Positions 1 to 8,881 are shown, counted from the first letter of the stretch. The stretch: 40,106 nucleotides of DNA from Methylococcales bacterium (GCA_030693155.1 JAUYBJ010000078.1:1-40106), one strand, 5' to 3'. The notes: generated by a model from the letters alone, not told the origin. Numbers and translations are program-made.

Positions 1-305
1 ATAGCTTCACACTGGAAAATATCCGCCAATTCGGGGTATTAAAAGCCATGGGAACCAGCAACTGGACATTATTACGCATGATTTTATTACAAGCCGTATT
101 AGTCGGCAGTATCGGTTACGGCATGGGCGTGGGCTTAACCGCGTTATTCGGCTACGCCATGCGCCACACCATTTTAGCGTTCAAATTTCCGTGGCAACTG
201 CTGGTATTCAGCGGTGCGGGCGTGAGCATTATCTGTATGCTCGCCGCGTTCATCAGCATTCTAAAAGTCATGCGTTTAGAACCTGCCATCGTATTTAAGA
301 GCTGA
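1..305 (+). CDS. ABC transporter permease, FtsX/DevC-like (C-terminal fragment)
   Basis: The reading frame is open from the window edge (first full codon at position 3), so only the last ~100 residues are seen. The fragment begins with a motif of the type ENIRQFGVLKAMG, which in FtsX/MacB/DevC permeases precedes the last membrane segments. Two hydrophobic stretches follow, then a short basic tail ending LEPAIVFKS. This is the inner-membrane half of an exporter whose ATPase is the next gene, 2 bp downstream. By family knowledge, DevC-type permeases work with a HlyD-like periplasmic adaptor, probably encoded just outside the window. The substrate cannot be told from this fragment. I am sure of the family and unsure of the DevC subgroup. 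Confidence 0.85.
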   Translation, partial: SFTLENIRQFGVLKAMGTSNWTLLRMILLQAVLVGSIGYGMGVGLTALFGYAMRHTILAFKFPWQLLVFSGAGVSIICMLAAFISILKVMRLEPAIVFKS

Positions 306-307
306 TT

Positions 308-991
308 ATGGTTGATGCCGTTCGTTGTGAAAAACTGGTTAAAATTTATGATACAGGAGGGCAGAAAGTCGTCGCGCTCAACGGCATCGACTTAACCATC
401 AAGCTGGGCGAATTAATGATGCTGGTCGGGCCCTCTGGTTGCGGCAAGACGACGTTAATTTCCGTGATAGCGGGCATACTGGATCAGGATTCAGGTATCT
501 GTGAACTGTTCGGCGAAAACGTCAACGCCATGCGCAGCAAAGATAAACTCCAGTTTCGTGCCAAAAATATCGGCTTTGTGTTTCAGGCGTTTAATTTATT
601 ACCCTCACTCAATGCCGCTGAAAATGTCTCCATTCCGCTGATTATCAACGGTGTGAAACGCGCCGAAGCAGAGCGCAAAGCCATTAAAGTATTGGAACAA
701 GTCGGTTTAGGCGACCGCTGGAAATCCTTCCCCTCACAACTATCAGGCGGACAACAACAACGAGTCGCCATTGCCCGCGCACTGATTCACAGCCCACGGT
801 TAATCGTCTGCGACGAACCCACCAGCGCGTTAGACCACGTCAGCGGGCATAATGTCATGAACTTATTAAAAGAAGTCGCCTTACACGAAGACCGCGCCCT
901 AGTCATCGTCACCCACGATGCCCGCATTTTTGAATTCGCCGACCGCATAGCGCAAATGGATGATGGTCATGTGGTGAAAGTCACTCCATGA
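308..991 (+). CDS. ABC transporter ATP-binding protein, DevA/LolD/MacB type
   Basis: This is a 227-residue cytoplasmic ATPase that would power the permease encoded just upstream. All nucleotide-binding motifs are intact: Walker A GPSGCGKTT at about residues 41-49, Q-loop in VFQAFNLLPS near 91-100, signature LSGGQQQR at 145-152, Walker B LIVCDEP near 165-171, and the switch histidine in VTHD near residue 203. The Q-loop context (QAFNLLP) is typical of the LolD/MacB/DevA exporter family. The start lies 2 bp after the permease stop, so the genes are translationally linked. Length is normal for the family. Substrate is unknown; glycolipid, lipoprotein or drug export are all possible. Confidence 0.93.
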   Translation: MVDAVRCEKLVKIYDTGGQKVVALNGIDLTIKLGELMMLVGPSGCGKTTLISVIAGILDQDSGICELFGENVNAMRSKDKLQFRAKNIGFVFQAFNLLPSLNAAENVSIPLIINGVKRAEAERKAIKVLEQVGLGDRWKSFPSQLSGGQQQRVAIARALIHSPRLIVCDEPTSALDHVSGHNVMNLLKEVALHEDRALVIVTHDARIFEFADRIAQMDDGHVVKVTP

Positions 992-1008
992 GAGCAAGCC
1001 ATTAATAT

Positions 1009-1683
1009 TTAAGTATTCTCAAATAAAAAGCATAAGTGTTCCAACTCAGCGCATCGTTGTCTTGCAAGAGCTAGATTGCTGGTAAGTTGCTTGCCATGTC
1101 TTTTATATTGGGTAGCAGGTCTTTTATTAAATCTTCTTGGTGCATTTTTATTAACGCCCTTTTTACTCTTATAGCCAAGCGCGATAAGTCGTTGTTCTGT
1201 GTTAGTAATCTGCTCAAAATCGCTTATTACGTTCAAGTTTTCACTTAGCGCAGAGAAATTGTGACTAGCAAGCAACCAAGTTTCAGTATTTTGTGTGGGA
1301 AGAATGTAGTGGCAACGTGGTGGCTCTTGCGCAGTACCTAGCCGTTCGCTGAGTTTTTCCTGACAACAGTGTCTAGCAGAATGACCTTGCGTTGTGCAAT
1401 CGGGGTTGGCTTGTTGAGCAATATCGGTATCCATTTGTATTAACATAGATTCTGCGCCCTTAAAATCAATCAACATTTGCACTTTATCACGATAAGCTAA
1501 ACACCAATTAAGAACATCACCATAACCATGACTTCCATAAGTTCCGCTAGTGGCATCGTGTTGAGGAGCAAGCGAGGTAATCGTAAGTTGTGTTTCAGAG
1601 TTGGAAAGGTGTGCTGCTAAGGCTTGAAAAATATACACATCCGTTTCACCTTCGCAAACCAGCAGAAAAATCTTCTCAGCCAT
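1009..1683 (-). CDS. TOPRIM/DUF4276-like protein, partner of the adjacent AAA ATPase
   Basis: This 224-residue protein opens with VCEGETD (residues 9-15), the acidic motif that starts TOPRIM-like folds. Further on is LIQMDTDIA, which fits the DxD metal-binding motif of the same fold. A Lys/Arg-rich stretch (KSKKGVNKNAPRRFNKRP) near residues 170-190 could contact nucleic acid. Its start codon directly abuts the stop of the AAA ATPase gene (TAA-ATG, no gap), so the two are one transcription unit. ATPase plus TOPRIM-like nuclease pairs are known from phage-defence systems such as PARIS and from OLD/RloA-type modules. Assignment to a defence role is inference from architecture. There is no signal peptide or membrane segment. 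Confidence 0.7.
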   Translation of the reverse strand: MAEKIFLLVCEGETDVYIFQALAAHLSNSETQLTITSLAPQHDATSGTYGSHGYGDVLNWCLAYRDKVQMLIDFKGAESMLIQMDTDIAQQANPDCTTQGHSARHCCQEKLSERLGTAQEPPRCHYILPTQNTETWLLASHNFSALSENLNVISDFEQITNTEQRLIALGYKSKKGVNKNAPRRFNKRPATQYKRHGKQLTSNLALARQRCAELEHLCFLFENT

Positions 1684-2895
1684 TTAAAAACCTTCCGCTA
1701 AACCACCGATAACGCCTGATAACCAAATTTCTGATAGCCGCATACCACCATGTTTTTCTATCCAAGACTCGCGGGTAAATCCAGCGGGTGGTTTAATACG
1801 CTCAACTTCGGTATGACCTTGTGAGTTACGCTTTACGACAAATAAACGATGTTGGTCATTAAATAAATCCACTGCGTCTAAGGTAGTAGGATTATGTGTA
1901 GTCATTAGAATCTGTTTTTCAGGCATAACTTCAAGGAGTGAGATGATATGTCTCATCATGTCTCGTACCATAGCAGGATTTAATGCGTTATCAACATTGT
2001 CCAATGCAAATAAAGACGGGGCTTTTTTGTGTAATAGCAACACCAAAATGAATAGAATGTATAAAGCCCCTTCGCTGACATCGTAAGCATAGAGATTATT
2101 AAATTTCATCCCCATATATTTATCAATATAACTAACCACTTTTTTACCCGTATGCAGGTGATTAGATTGCAATTTGGTAGAAATATTATCGGTTGTTCCA
2201 ATACTCTCAAACCAATCGAATAGCTTAAAAAAACGACTTAAATCATGGTCGCCCGTTAATTGATGTGCATCTGTAATAACATCACTCAACGCACTCGATA
2301 AGCTGCCACCATACAAACCTAGAGGCTCTTTATTACTACCATCGGGCGAAACACCGCGCAAAATAGGCGTAGAGGGTGCATAAATTGCGTATTGCTTCAG
2401 TCTCTTAAGTTCTTTTAGTTCAATATCTTCAAAGCTACCTAAAGATTCTAAGGTTGTCACAATACTTTGTTGAGGCGGCAGTTTGGCAAACAATTCTTTA
2501 TGTATAGTCACTCCAGCGTTACTGCGTCCTGCCAGTTGTCCTTTTGTATTGCAAATTTTTTCAGCTGAAAACATAAACTCAGCATCACTATTCGCGTTAA
2601 TGTTGGCGTGATACGTTAAATCACCAAATTTAGCATCCAATGAAAAAGTGCTTTTACGCTTTAAATTTTTAAATGAGCTTTTAAATACCTCAGGAGCAGA
2701 TAAACGCGCCCCTCTATCAGCGAGTTTACTGTAATCAACTCGTCCATCGACAGCGCATGACAAGACACCAATGGCTTCAAGTAAATTACTTTTACCTGCG
2801 CCATTCGTGCCTATAAATATATTTAATTGCCCTAAGTCAATAGTTTGATCGACAATTGACTTAAAGGATTTAATGCGTACTTGTGAGAGTGCCAT
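1684..2895 (-). CDS. AAA family ATPase (AAA_15/AAA_21, RecF/SMC-like)
   Basis: This is a 403-residue ABC-type ATPase related to RloA/OLD/RecF proteins. It begins LSQVRIKSFKSI, the usual first strand of this family, followed by Walker A GTNGAGKS at residues 29-36. A degenerate ABC signature (VSEGALYILF) precedes a Walker B-like LFALDNVDNALNP, and the switch histidine is in LMTTHNP. The Walker B has DN where DE is usual, so hydrolysis may be altered or the glutamate supplied elsewhere. It is upstream of, and adjoins, the TOPRIM-like gene. The pair looks more AT-rich than the flanking genes by eye, which fits horizontal acquisition. Role in anti-phage defence is likely but not proven. Confidence 0.85.
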   Translation of the reverse strand: MALSQVRIKSFKSIVDQTIDLGQLNIFIGTNGAGKSNLLEAIGVLSCAVDGRVDYSKLADRGARLSAPEVFKSSFKNLKRKSTFSLDAKFGDLTYHANINANSDAEFMFSAEKICNTKGQLAGRSNAGVTIHKELFAKLPPQQSIVTTLESLGSFEDIELKELKRLKQYAIYAPSTPILRGVSPDGSNKEPLGLYGGSLSSALSDVITDAHQLTGDHDLSRFFKLFDWFESIGTTDNISTKLQSNHLHTGKKVVSYIDKYMGMKFNNLYAYDVSEGALYILFILVLLLHKKAPSLFALDNVDNALNPAMVRDMMRHIISLLEVMPEKQILMTTHNPTTLDAVDLFNDQHRLFVVKRNSQGHTEVERIKPPAGFTRESWIEKHGGMRLSEIWLSGVIGGLAEGF

Positions 2896-3000
2896 AGTAA
2901 TTTGCCAAAAAGCCTAAAGGGTTACAGGATTCTATCGTAAAACACCACAGAAGGCTTTAATTTAACGCGCTAAACGCTAGAGATATAGGGCATTAGCCCC

Positions 3001-5055
3001 TTACTCCCCTGCCCGCACATCAAACTCAATTTTCCACTGTCCATCGTCTTTTTGCGACACGGCGTGTAATTCCAGCGTGCCGACTTCGGTGACGGCGGCG
3101 CGTAGATGGACGGGGACGACTTCACCTGCGCGGCGATTGGCTTCGGCGAGGGTAATTTCAATTTCATCCAATTCGTTTAATTCGTCTTCTGTCCAGTAAT
3201 CCAAACGTGTGCCGACAATGTCGTCACGGCGGGTATTGGAGGCGAAGAACCGAAAACGTACAGGTTCGCCGATGACCAAACCGAATTCATCATCGGGCAG
3301 TTCTTTTTGTGTACCTTCTTCCATGCCGAACGGCGCGATACATAGGGCTTCAATTTCAGGCGGTAAACCCGGAATAGCAGGCATTGCACTTTCTATGCCG
3401 ACATAATACGCGGCGGCTGTGCCACCTTTGATGCGCACGCCTTTTCCTTGACGAACAAAGCTGTAATACGCCGCGCCTCTGGCAACCGCTAAGTCTAAAT
3501 CCGCACCTGCTAATAATCTAGCTTCGGGAGCTTGTTCTGCCTGTAACCATGAGTTTAATACGTCCATTAAACGGTTGGCTAACACATCGGCTTTTAATAC
3601 GCCGCCGTTGAATAATACGGCGGTTGGGTGTAAGAACGTCGCGTGTTCGGGCAGGTTTATGTCCTTTAAATCGTCAGTGGCTTGTTGCTGTTTCGCAAGG
3701 AATGCCGCTAAGTGGCGCGTAATGGCGGCATCTTGGGCATACGGCAAACCTGCGGTGCGTAACCCTGCGCGGGTACGGCTGATGGGTCTATCACTGGCGG
3801 CTACTTTGGGTAAGAAACCTTCGACTAAGACGCGGTTGACTTCTTCGCGGGTCAGTTCGGTGCGGAGTGTGCCGCCGATGAGTGATGAACCGCGATTGGC
3901 AACCACTAACGGGATATTATCAACATCGGCTTGGGTGAAGATTTTTTCTTTGGCATCGCGGCAACTGTGGGTTAGGGCTTGGATTTGCCAAGGCTCAAGA
4001 CGTTTGCCGTCTTTTTCCAGTTTGGCTTTGACGGTGTATGCCAATGCCAAATCCATGTTGTCGCCGCCTAATAAAATGTGGTCGCCGACCGCTACGCGGG
4101 TCAGTTCCAGATTGCCGTTTTGTTCGGTGACGGCGATTAATGATAAGTCGGTTGTTCCGCCGCCTACGTCAATGACTAAAATTACATCGCCGCATTTCGC
4201 TTGTTTGCGCCATTCGCCGTGGCTTTTTTCTATCCAACTGTAAACGGCGGCTTGCGGTTCTTCTAATAGAATCGCTTGGTGTAAACCGACGGCACGCGAG
4301 GCTTCTACGGTCAATTCCCGCGCCGCTGGATCAAACGACGCAGGGACGGTGATGACTAAATCTTGTTCAGATAGCGGTGCGTTTGGGTGTTGGTGTTGCC
4401 ACGCATCACGGATGTGTTGTAAATACGCGGTGGTGGCTTGAAACGGAGAGACGCGCTCGATTTCTTCGGGTGCATCGGCGGGAAGTATTGGGGCTTTGCA
4501 ATCGACACCTGCATGACATAACCAGCTTTTCGCACTCGATACTAAACGTAGCGGCGTTTTGCTGCCCAGATTACGCGCCTCTTCCCCGACTAAATATTCG
4601 GGTTTGTTTGTCCACGGTAAGGCAGTTTCACCCGCGCCTATTTCAGCTTCATGCGCTTGATACAGGAATGAGGGTAATTGATTTTTATCTTCAACCATAC
4701 CCAAGGCGGTCAATTGCGGAATCGCCATGACTTGCTGAGAAAATTCCGCGTCTTCATCGTCGCTGGCTTCTGCGTAAGATAGGACGCAGTGGGTTGTGCC
4801 TAAGTCGATACCGACAAAAAAATGCTGGTCAGTTGCGTTGTCAGCATTTGTTTCTGTCGTGGTGGCGGTCGTTGTTGTTGTTGGGGTTTGTACCTCACCC
4901 CAACCTACGGAAGCGACTGATTCAGGTGCTGTTTCTACCGCTGGTGTCTCGGCTATCGGTTCAGCGGGTTTGCCCATATTGGCAAACGCTGAACTGCTGG
5001 GTGTGGTAGCGGTTTCAGGTGGTTTAGGTTTTTTGATGTGATCAAATAAACTCAT
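3001..5055 (-). CDS. Hsp70 family protein (DnaK/HscC-like, atypical)
   Basis: A 684-residue Hsp70-type ATPase. Residues 1-75 are a Pro/Ala/Thr-rich low-complexity extension with a run of threonines. The nucleotide-binding domain starts at about residue 79 with FVGIDLGTTHCVLSY (phosphate 1 motif). VPASFDPAARELTVEASRAVGL follows near 237-257 and the phosphate 2 motif DVGGGTTDLSL near 296-306. The C-terminal part (about 560-684) is a short beta-rich region without the usual DnaK lid, so it is not a housekeeping DnaK. Its start overlaps the stop of the DUF2760 gene by 4 bp, showing translational coupling. Hsp70-DUF2760 pairs recur in Proteobacteria, and their client is unknown. The large plus-strand ORFs here are shadows. 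Confidence 0.9.
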   Translation of the reverse strand: MSLFDHIKKPKPPETATTPSSSAFANMGKPAEPIAETPAVETAPESVASVGWGEVQTPTTTTTATTTETNADNATDQHFFVGIDLGTTHCVLSYAEASDDEDAEFSQQVMAIPQLTALGMVEDKNQLPSFLYQAHEAEIGAGETALPWTNKPEYLVGEEARNLGSKTPLRLVSSAKSWLCHAGVDCKAPILPADAPEEIERVSPFQATTAYLQHIRDAWQHQHPNAPLSEQDLVITVPASFDPAARELTVEASRAVGLHQAILLEEPQAAVYSWIEKSHGEWRKQAKCGDVILVIDVGGGTTDLSLIAVTEQNGNLELTRVAVGDHILLGGDNMDLALAYTVKAKLEKDGKRLEPWQIQALTHSCRDAKEKIFTQADVDNIPLVVANRGSSLIGGTLRTELTREEVNRVLVEGFLPKVAASDRPISRTRAGLRTAGLPYAQDAAITRHLAAFLAKQQQATDDLKDINLPEHATFLHPTAVLFNGGVLKADVLANRLMDVLNSWLQAEQAPEARLLAGADLDLAVARGAAYYSFVRQGKGVRIKGGTAAAYYVGIESAMPAIPGLPPEIEALCIAPFGMEEGTQKELPDDEFGLVIGEPVRFRFFASNTRRDDIVGTRLDYWTEDELNELDEIEITLAEANRRAGEVVPVHLRAAVTEVGTLELHAVSQKDDGQWKIEFDVRAGE

Positions 5056-5690
5056 AGCTCAACCTCAGCGGCGGCGATAATCGCGGCTTTGTGTCCTTGT
5101 GTCAGTTTAGGTAAGCGTACTTTGGTCACTTGCCAGCCTTTATGAATCAGGCTGCCAGTAAACGGTGCTGAACCGACAATATTGCCTGTTAAACGCACGG
5201 TGGTAGCATCAAAGCCTTGTTGCAGAGTAATTTTTTTGCCTTCGTCTTCGCTACGCACAGGGGCTAAGGTGAAATGTTCGTTAATGGCTTTACGGCAACC
5301 TTCATGCACGACACGCGCGGCGATACCAATATCGGCATCACTGTAAGCGGCAATTTCTTCTTCGATAAAGTCGATAAAACGGGCTTCTTTTTGTAATAAA
5401 CCCAGCAATTGCAGGGCGGCATCGGGCGTGGCTTCTTTTAGAATCACAGGTTCAGGCGTTGGAGCTTGAACAATTTTTTCCACTTCAACGATTTTTTCAA
5501 CTTCAACAATTTTAACGATGGGTTCGGCAGGAATTGTAATAGTTTCAGGTTTGCGGCGCAGGCTCATCACCATGCCTATCAGCACAATAATCAGCGTTAC
5601 GGCTAACACAGCGACTGTACCCGCAAGGCAAACGTGCCATAAATCAAATGTGGTCGGCTGTAAGGATAAATCAATAGTATAGGTATTCAT
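5052..5690 (-). CDS. DUF2760 domain-containing membrane-anchored protein
   Basis: A 212-residue protein with one N-terminal membrane segment (about residues 18-43) followed by positive residues RRK. Next comes a Val/Glu/Lys-rich linker with repeated VEKIVEVEKIV units, likely a short coiled coil or stalk, and then a C-terminal domain of about 130 residues. That domain (LQLLGLLQKEARFIDFIEEEI through GWQVTKVRLPKL) matches what I recall of DUF2760. The stop overlaps the Hsp70 start by 4 bp. The likely arrangement is an inner-membrane protein that recruits or is served by the Hsp70-like ATPase. No enzymatic motif is visible. Function is unknown, and the family call rests on recognition and on the partnership. 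Confidence 0.8.
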   Translation of the reverse strand: MNTYTIDLSLQPTTFDLWHVCLAGTVAVLAVTLIIVLIGMVMSLRRKPETITIPAEPIVKIVEVEKIVEVEKIVQAPTPEPVILKEATPDAALQLLGLLQKEARFIDFIEEEIAAYSDADIGIAARVVHEGCRKAINEHFTLAPVRSEDEGKKITLQQGFDATTVRLTGNIVGSAPFTGSLIHKGWQVTKVRLPKLTQGHKAAIIAAAEVEL

Positions 5691-5707
5691 TGCAACAGAC
5701 TCGCGGC

Positions 5708-6091
5708 TTACTTGGATTGACCCGATTGACGGGCGGCTTCGGCATACATCATATTCTGTAACGCATCACGGGTTGTTTGCAGGCGTAATTGTTTTAAATG
5801 ACGGTCGGCGATGACTTCGGGAACTTTTTCACCCAGATAGACTTCACGCATTTTAGTCAGCACGGGTTCGCATTGTTTCATGATGGTTTCTGTGGCGGCG
5901 CGGCTTTCTTGGCTGGCATAAGTGGCTTTTTGCATTTCATCACTGACGCATTTTTTATATTCATATTTTGCGGCTTGGATTTTTTCGATAGTCGCTTCGG
6001 AAATTGTGGTGTTTTGCCATTCATTTTTATTATTTTCGGCATAACTGTTGGTCGCCAATAATAAGGCGGCTACACATAATATTTTTTTCAT
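5708..6091 (-). CDS. Small secreted protein of unknown function
   Basis: A 127-residue protein with a clear Sec signal peptide: MKKI start, hydrophobic core, and a probable cleavage after SYA at residue 18. The mature part is hydrophilic and predicted helical, rich in Lys, Glu, Ala and Gln, with two cysteines (CVSDE and KQCEP) that could form a disulfide in the periplasm. An AAGGA ribosome binding site precedes the ATG. It lies 17 bp upstream of the DUF2760 gene, so the three genes probably form one operon. I do not recognise a family. The context suggests an envelope role together with the membrane-anchored DUF2760 protein. Confidence 0.75.
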   Translation of the reverse strand: MKKILCVAALLLATNSYAENNKNEWQNTTISEATIEKIQAAKYEYKKCVSDEMQKATYASQESRAATETIMKQCEPVLTKMREVYLGEKVPEVIADRHLKQLRLQTTRDALQNMMYAEAARQSGQSK

Positions 6092-6115
6092 GGTGGAAAT
6101 CCTTGTGCTAAAACC

Positions 6116-6140
6116 CTGCGCGGTTGTTAAAACCGCGCAG
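6116..6140. terminator. GC-rich hairpin, member of the GCGCGGTT palindrome family
   Basis: A perfect 10-bp stem, CTGCGCGGTT paired with AACCGCGCAG, encloses a 5-nt loop. It sits 17 bp downstream of htpX and upstream of the secreted-protein gene. On the htpX strand the stem is followed by GGTTTTAG, so it could act as a weak terminator. The same core recurs at 15450-15482 and, as a variant, at 36800-36834, so it is also a dispersed repeat. Confidence 0.6.
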
Positions 6141-6156
6141 AGCTTGTCAGTGAAAA

Positions 6157-7035
6157 TTAACGTTGATTTTGTAAAGCGGCAATGCGCTCTTCTAAGGGTG
6201 GGTGACTCATAAATAAACGCGACATACCGCCGCTGCCGCTGATACCAAAGGCGGCTAATTGACCTGCTAACGGTGGTGCTTCCTGATTGCGTTGTAAGGC
6301 GCGTAACGCACTGATCATTTTTTCACGTCCTGCCAAATTCGCACCGCCTGCATCGGCTTTGAATTCACGGTAACGTGAGAACCACAGCACTATCATGGAA
6401 GCCAAAATGCCCAACACGATTTGTGCCACTATCTGCACAATATAATACGCCGGGCCTCGTCCCTCTTCGGTTTTAAAGACGGTGCGATCAACAATATGAC
6501 CGATGACCGTAGCGAAAAAATACACAAACGTATTCAACACGCCCTGCATTAACGCCATTGTCACCATATCGCCATTGGCAACGTGGCTCATTTCATGCCC
6601 GATAACCGCTTCGACTTCATCTTGGTTCATGGTTTGCAATAAGCCTGAACTCACAGCAACCAAGGAGCTGTTTTTAGTCATGCCAGTGGCAAACGCATTG
6701 GGTTCTGGGGTGTTGAAAATACCGACTTCGGGCATATCAATACCGACCCGTTGCGCCTGACGCTTCACCACCTCAATCAACCAGCGTTCGGTTTGATCTT
6801 GCGGCTGTTCAATCACATAAACGCCCATCGCTCTTTTAGCTGACCATTTAGACATGGCTAACGAAATGAACGAACCCACCATGCCAATAATTGCCGACAT
6901 AACTAATAAAGCATTGAGATTAAGATCGACACCTTGCGCGTCCAGCGTACCTGTTAAGCCTAAAACACTGAAAATAATACTGATAACAAACATTATGGCG
7001 ATGTTGGTCGCCAAGAAAAGCAAAATACGCATCAT
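6157..7035 (-). CDS. htpX: Membrane zinc metalloprotease HtpX
   Basis: This 292-residue M48 peptidase takes part in inner-membrane protein quality control and matches the usual HtpX length (about 290). Two N-terminal membrane segments (about residues 4-24 and 42-62) precede the cytoplasmic catalytic site H147-E148-M-S-H151. The third zinc ligand is probably E224 in RYREFKADA. Two further hydrophobic stretches lie near 160-183 and 195-220. The conserved NTPEPNAFATG and SHPPLEERI segments are present. GAGGG lies upstream of the tandem ATG-ATG start, and either could be used. In enterobacteria htpX is under CpxR and heat-shock control; I see no recognisable site here. Confidence 0.96.
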   Translation of the reverse strand: MMRILLFLATNIAIMFVISIIFSVLGLTGTLDAQGVDLNLNALLVMSAIIGMVGSFISLAMSKWSAKRAMGVYVIEQPQDQTERWLIEVVKRQAQRVGIDMPEVGIFNTPEPNAFATGMTKNSSLVAVSSGLLQTMNQDEVEAVIGHEMSHVANGDMVTMALMQGVLNTFVYFFATVIGHIVDRTVFKTEEGRGPAYYIVQIVAQIVLGILASMIVLWFSRYREFKADAGGANLAGREKMISALRALQRNQEAPPLAGQLAAFGISGSGGMSRLFMSHPPLEERIAALQNQR

Positions 7036-7176
7036 GGGAATAGCCCTCTTGTTGAGTTGATGTTCGGGGTTATATGGGGATGGAATAAATTAATTCAATG
7101 TTTTTCGGGATGATACTATAACTGTATTGTCATTCATTGGGCATCGTGTATTTATTAACACAGGCAGAATCCTCAA

Positions 7177-7602
7177 TCAGGAATAGCACAAACCAACGCA
7201 CAACAATATAATTTGCCCGCAAAAGCTACCAGCCTGCCAACGCAATAAGCCTATCGCACCTCGCACCCGTTCATCCAGTGAGCGGGATGCTACATTTTCG
7301 CCTCGTAGCTTCCAACGTGTTAATAGTCGGTCAAAGCCTTCATATTGCCTGATTTCTCCGCCTAAAGCTGCAAATACCGCCGCATCAAAGGCACAACGGG
7401 CAGCAAAATAGGCTTGTATCAGTGCCGCACTCACCGACGCAGACAACAAAGCGACACTGTAAACGCTGTTGGTTTTTAAGCCGATGATCAGTATTGCCGC
7501 TAATGCCAACAGCATTGACCAATTGTTCAGCACGTTGCCCATAGAACGAAGGAACGCCGCGCTTATCGTGGCGGTTAATAGCTCATCGTTGGTTTCGTTC
7601 AT
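7177..7602 (-). CDS. Small membrane protein in the phosphatase/hydrolase cassette
   Basis: A 141-residue protein starting MNETNDELL. This start is chosen because GGAGG lies about 7 nt upstream of the ATG; the longer frame beginning at 7686 only reads through the end of the phosphatase gene. It overlaps the upstream phosphatase gene by 20 bp. Two hydrophobic segments (about residues 28-65) and a hydrophobic C-terminus suggest an inner-membrane protein. The middle is basic and rich in Arg (RLLTRWKLRGENVASRSLDERVRG). I do not recognise the family. Its tight coupling to a PAP2-phosphatase fusion and a hydrolase-methyltransferase fusion suggests a lipid-related role, which is inference. Confidence 0.7.
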   Translation of the reverse strand: MNETNDELLTATISAAFLRSMGNVLNNWSMLLALAAILIIGLKTNSVYSVALLSASVSAALIQAYFAARCAFDAAVFAALGGEIRQYEGFDRLLTRWKLRGENVASRSLDERVRGAIGLLRWQAGSFCGQIILLCVGLCYS

Positions 7603-8881
7603 ACCAGTCCTCCAGTTTTGCTCTATGCAACGCCGATAATACCAATCTGGGTCGCGCCTTGCGTACTCTATCGACCGCCTCATCAATGTTTGCCGCTAGT
7701 CCTTGATCTATGAGACTGGCGATAATAATCACCGCACTGCGTGAATAACCCAGCGCACAAAACACCAGCGTATTACCCGATTGTCGGGCGGCGTTAATGA
7801 CCGCCACGCCTTGTTCGATTTGTGCCACTTCAGGGGCGAGTAAATCCAACATCGGCACACCATAAACAGCCTGACCGCACGCCATGACAGGTAATTCAGC
7901 GCAACAATCCACCAAACTGACAGGTTGTAATTGCTTAATGACTGAACGCGAAGGTAAACGCGACAGCCACAAACCCGCTACAATTTCACTCGGTTCAGGA
8001 TGTTTATACGTCCAGCAACGCGAATTAAGCCACGCGCATAATAAATACGGTGCGAGTAACACCAGCACCGCTTCTTCCATGCGTCCGTTATGATTGCGAA
8101 ACAATAAAGGATTGCCCAAAAAGTAAATGCTGGCAACGGCGGTTAAGGCACACGCACCCCATAATAACCACAGCCACGCACCTTGCAATAACACGGCTAA
8201 CACCGCAAGTATGACCGCGCCTGCCAAATAATACGCACCCAATACAAAGCGGTGCGGGTCGCGTTGCCTAATCTCGGTTTGTGGCTGTAACGGAAATAAC
8301 ATCACGGCGATACAACCGACTAACGCGCCAGTGGGTATATCAATGAAATGGTGTTGGTAAGTGGTTAATACTGACAAACCGATAGACAGCGCAATCAAAC
8401 GTAACAGCCACAACCACCAGCCCGATAGATAACGCGCATACAGCGTCCACAGGATGACTAATAAGCTGATATGCAGTGACGGTGCTTGATTAAACGGCAG
8501 GTCAAAACCCAGCAGCACATCAAATAACCAGCCAAACACACCGCTGGTTTCAGGACGCTCAAAACTAAAGCGCAACGGGAAGGCAATAAAGCACAGCACG
8601 GAAATAACTTGCGCGGTGAATAAGCGTTTCGCATGGGCATCGAGTTCATCACGCGAGCGCGGTATCAGCAACGATAAGCCATAAAACAAATCAATCACCC
8701 AATAGGGCAGAATCGTCCACGGCAAAAACGGCATTCCGATTTCCCACTCAAAGACCACTGAGCCGACATCGCTACGTTGTGCGGCTAGCCAATTGCTAAA
8801 GCTATAAGTGGTAAAAAAGAACGGCGCGAGTAACAGCAACCACGCCAATCCGCGTTTCCAAGGGCGTGATTGCTCAACCAT
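7583..8881 (-). CDS. PAP2 phosphatase / dual-specificity phosphatase fusion, membrane protein
   Basis: A 432-residue fusion. The N-terminal ~300 residues carry about ten hydrophobic segments with PAP2-like motifs: APSLHISLLV (in place of PSGH) and TYQHHFIDIPTGALVG (the SRxxxxxHxxxD region). The C-terminal ~130 residues are a dual-specificity/tyrosine phosphatase domain with the P-loop CALGYSRS, giving nucleophile C375 and R381. The histidine that usually precedes the cysteine is replaced by phenylalanine (FCALGYSR). PAP2-DSP fusions are a known bacterial architecture. The gene overlaps the upstream hydrolase-methyltransferase gene by 8 bp and the downstream gene by 20 bp. The substrate is probably a lipid phosphate or phospholipid headgroup, by inference. 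Confidence 0.88.
   Translation of the reverse strand: MVEQSRPWKRGLAWLLLLAPFFFTTYSFSNWLAAQRSDVGSVVFEWEIGMPFLPWTILPYWVIDLFYGLSLLIPRSRDELDAHAKRLFTAQVISVLCFIAFPLRFSFERPETSGVFGWLFDVLLGFDLPFNQAPSLHISLLVILWTLYARYLSGWWLWLLRLIALSIGLSVLTTYQHHFIDIPTGALVGCIAVMLFPLQPQTEIRQRDPHRFVLGAYYLAGAVILAVLAVLLQGAWLWLLWGACALTAVASIYFLGNPLLFRNHNGRMEEAVLVLLAPYLLCAWLNSRCWTYKHPEPSEIVAGLWLSRLPSRSVIKQLQPVSLVDCCAELPVMACGQAVYGVPMLDLLAPEVAQIEQGVAVINAARQSGNTLVFCALGYSRSAVIIIASLIDQGLAANIDEAVDRVRKARPRLVLSALHRAKLEDWYERNQR

Noticed and set aside
3575-4243. A 222-codon plus-strand ORF across the Hsp70 gene
   Set aside because: It is fully antisense to a clear Hsp70 ATPase domain and shows no motif; it is a shadow of codon bias on the opposite strand.
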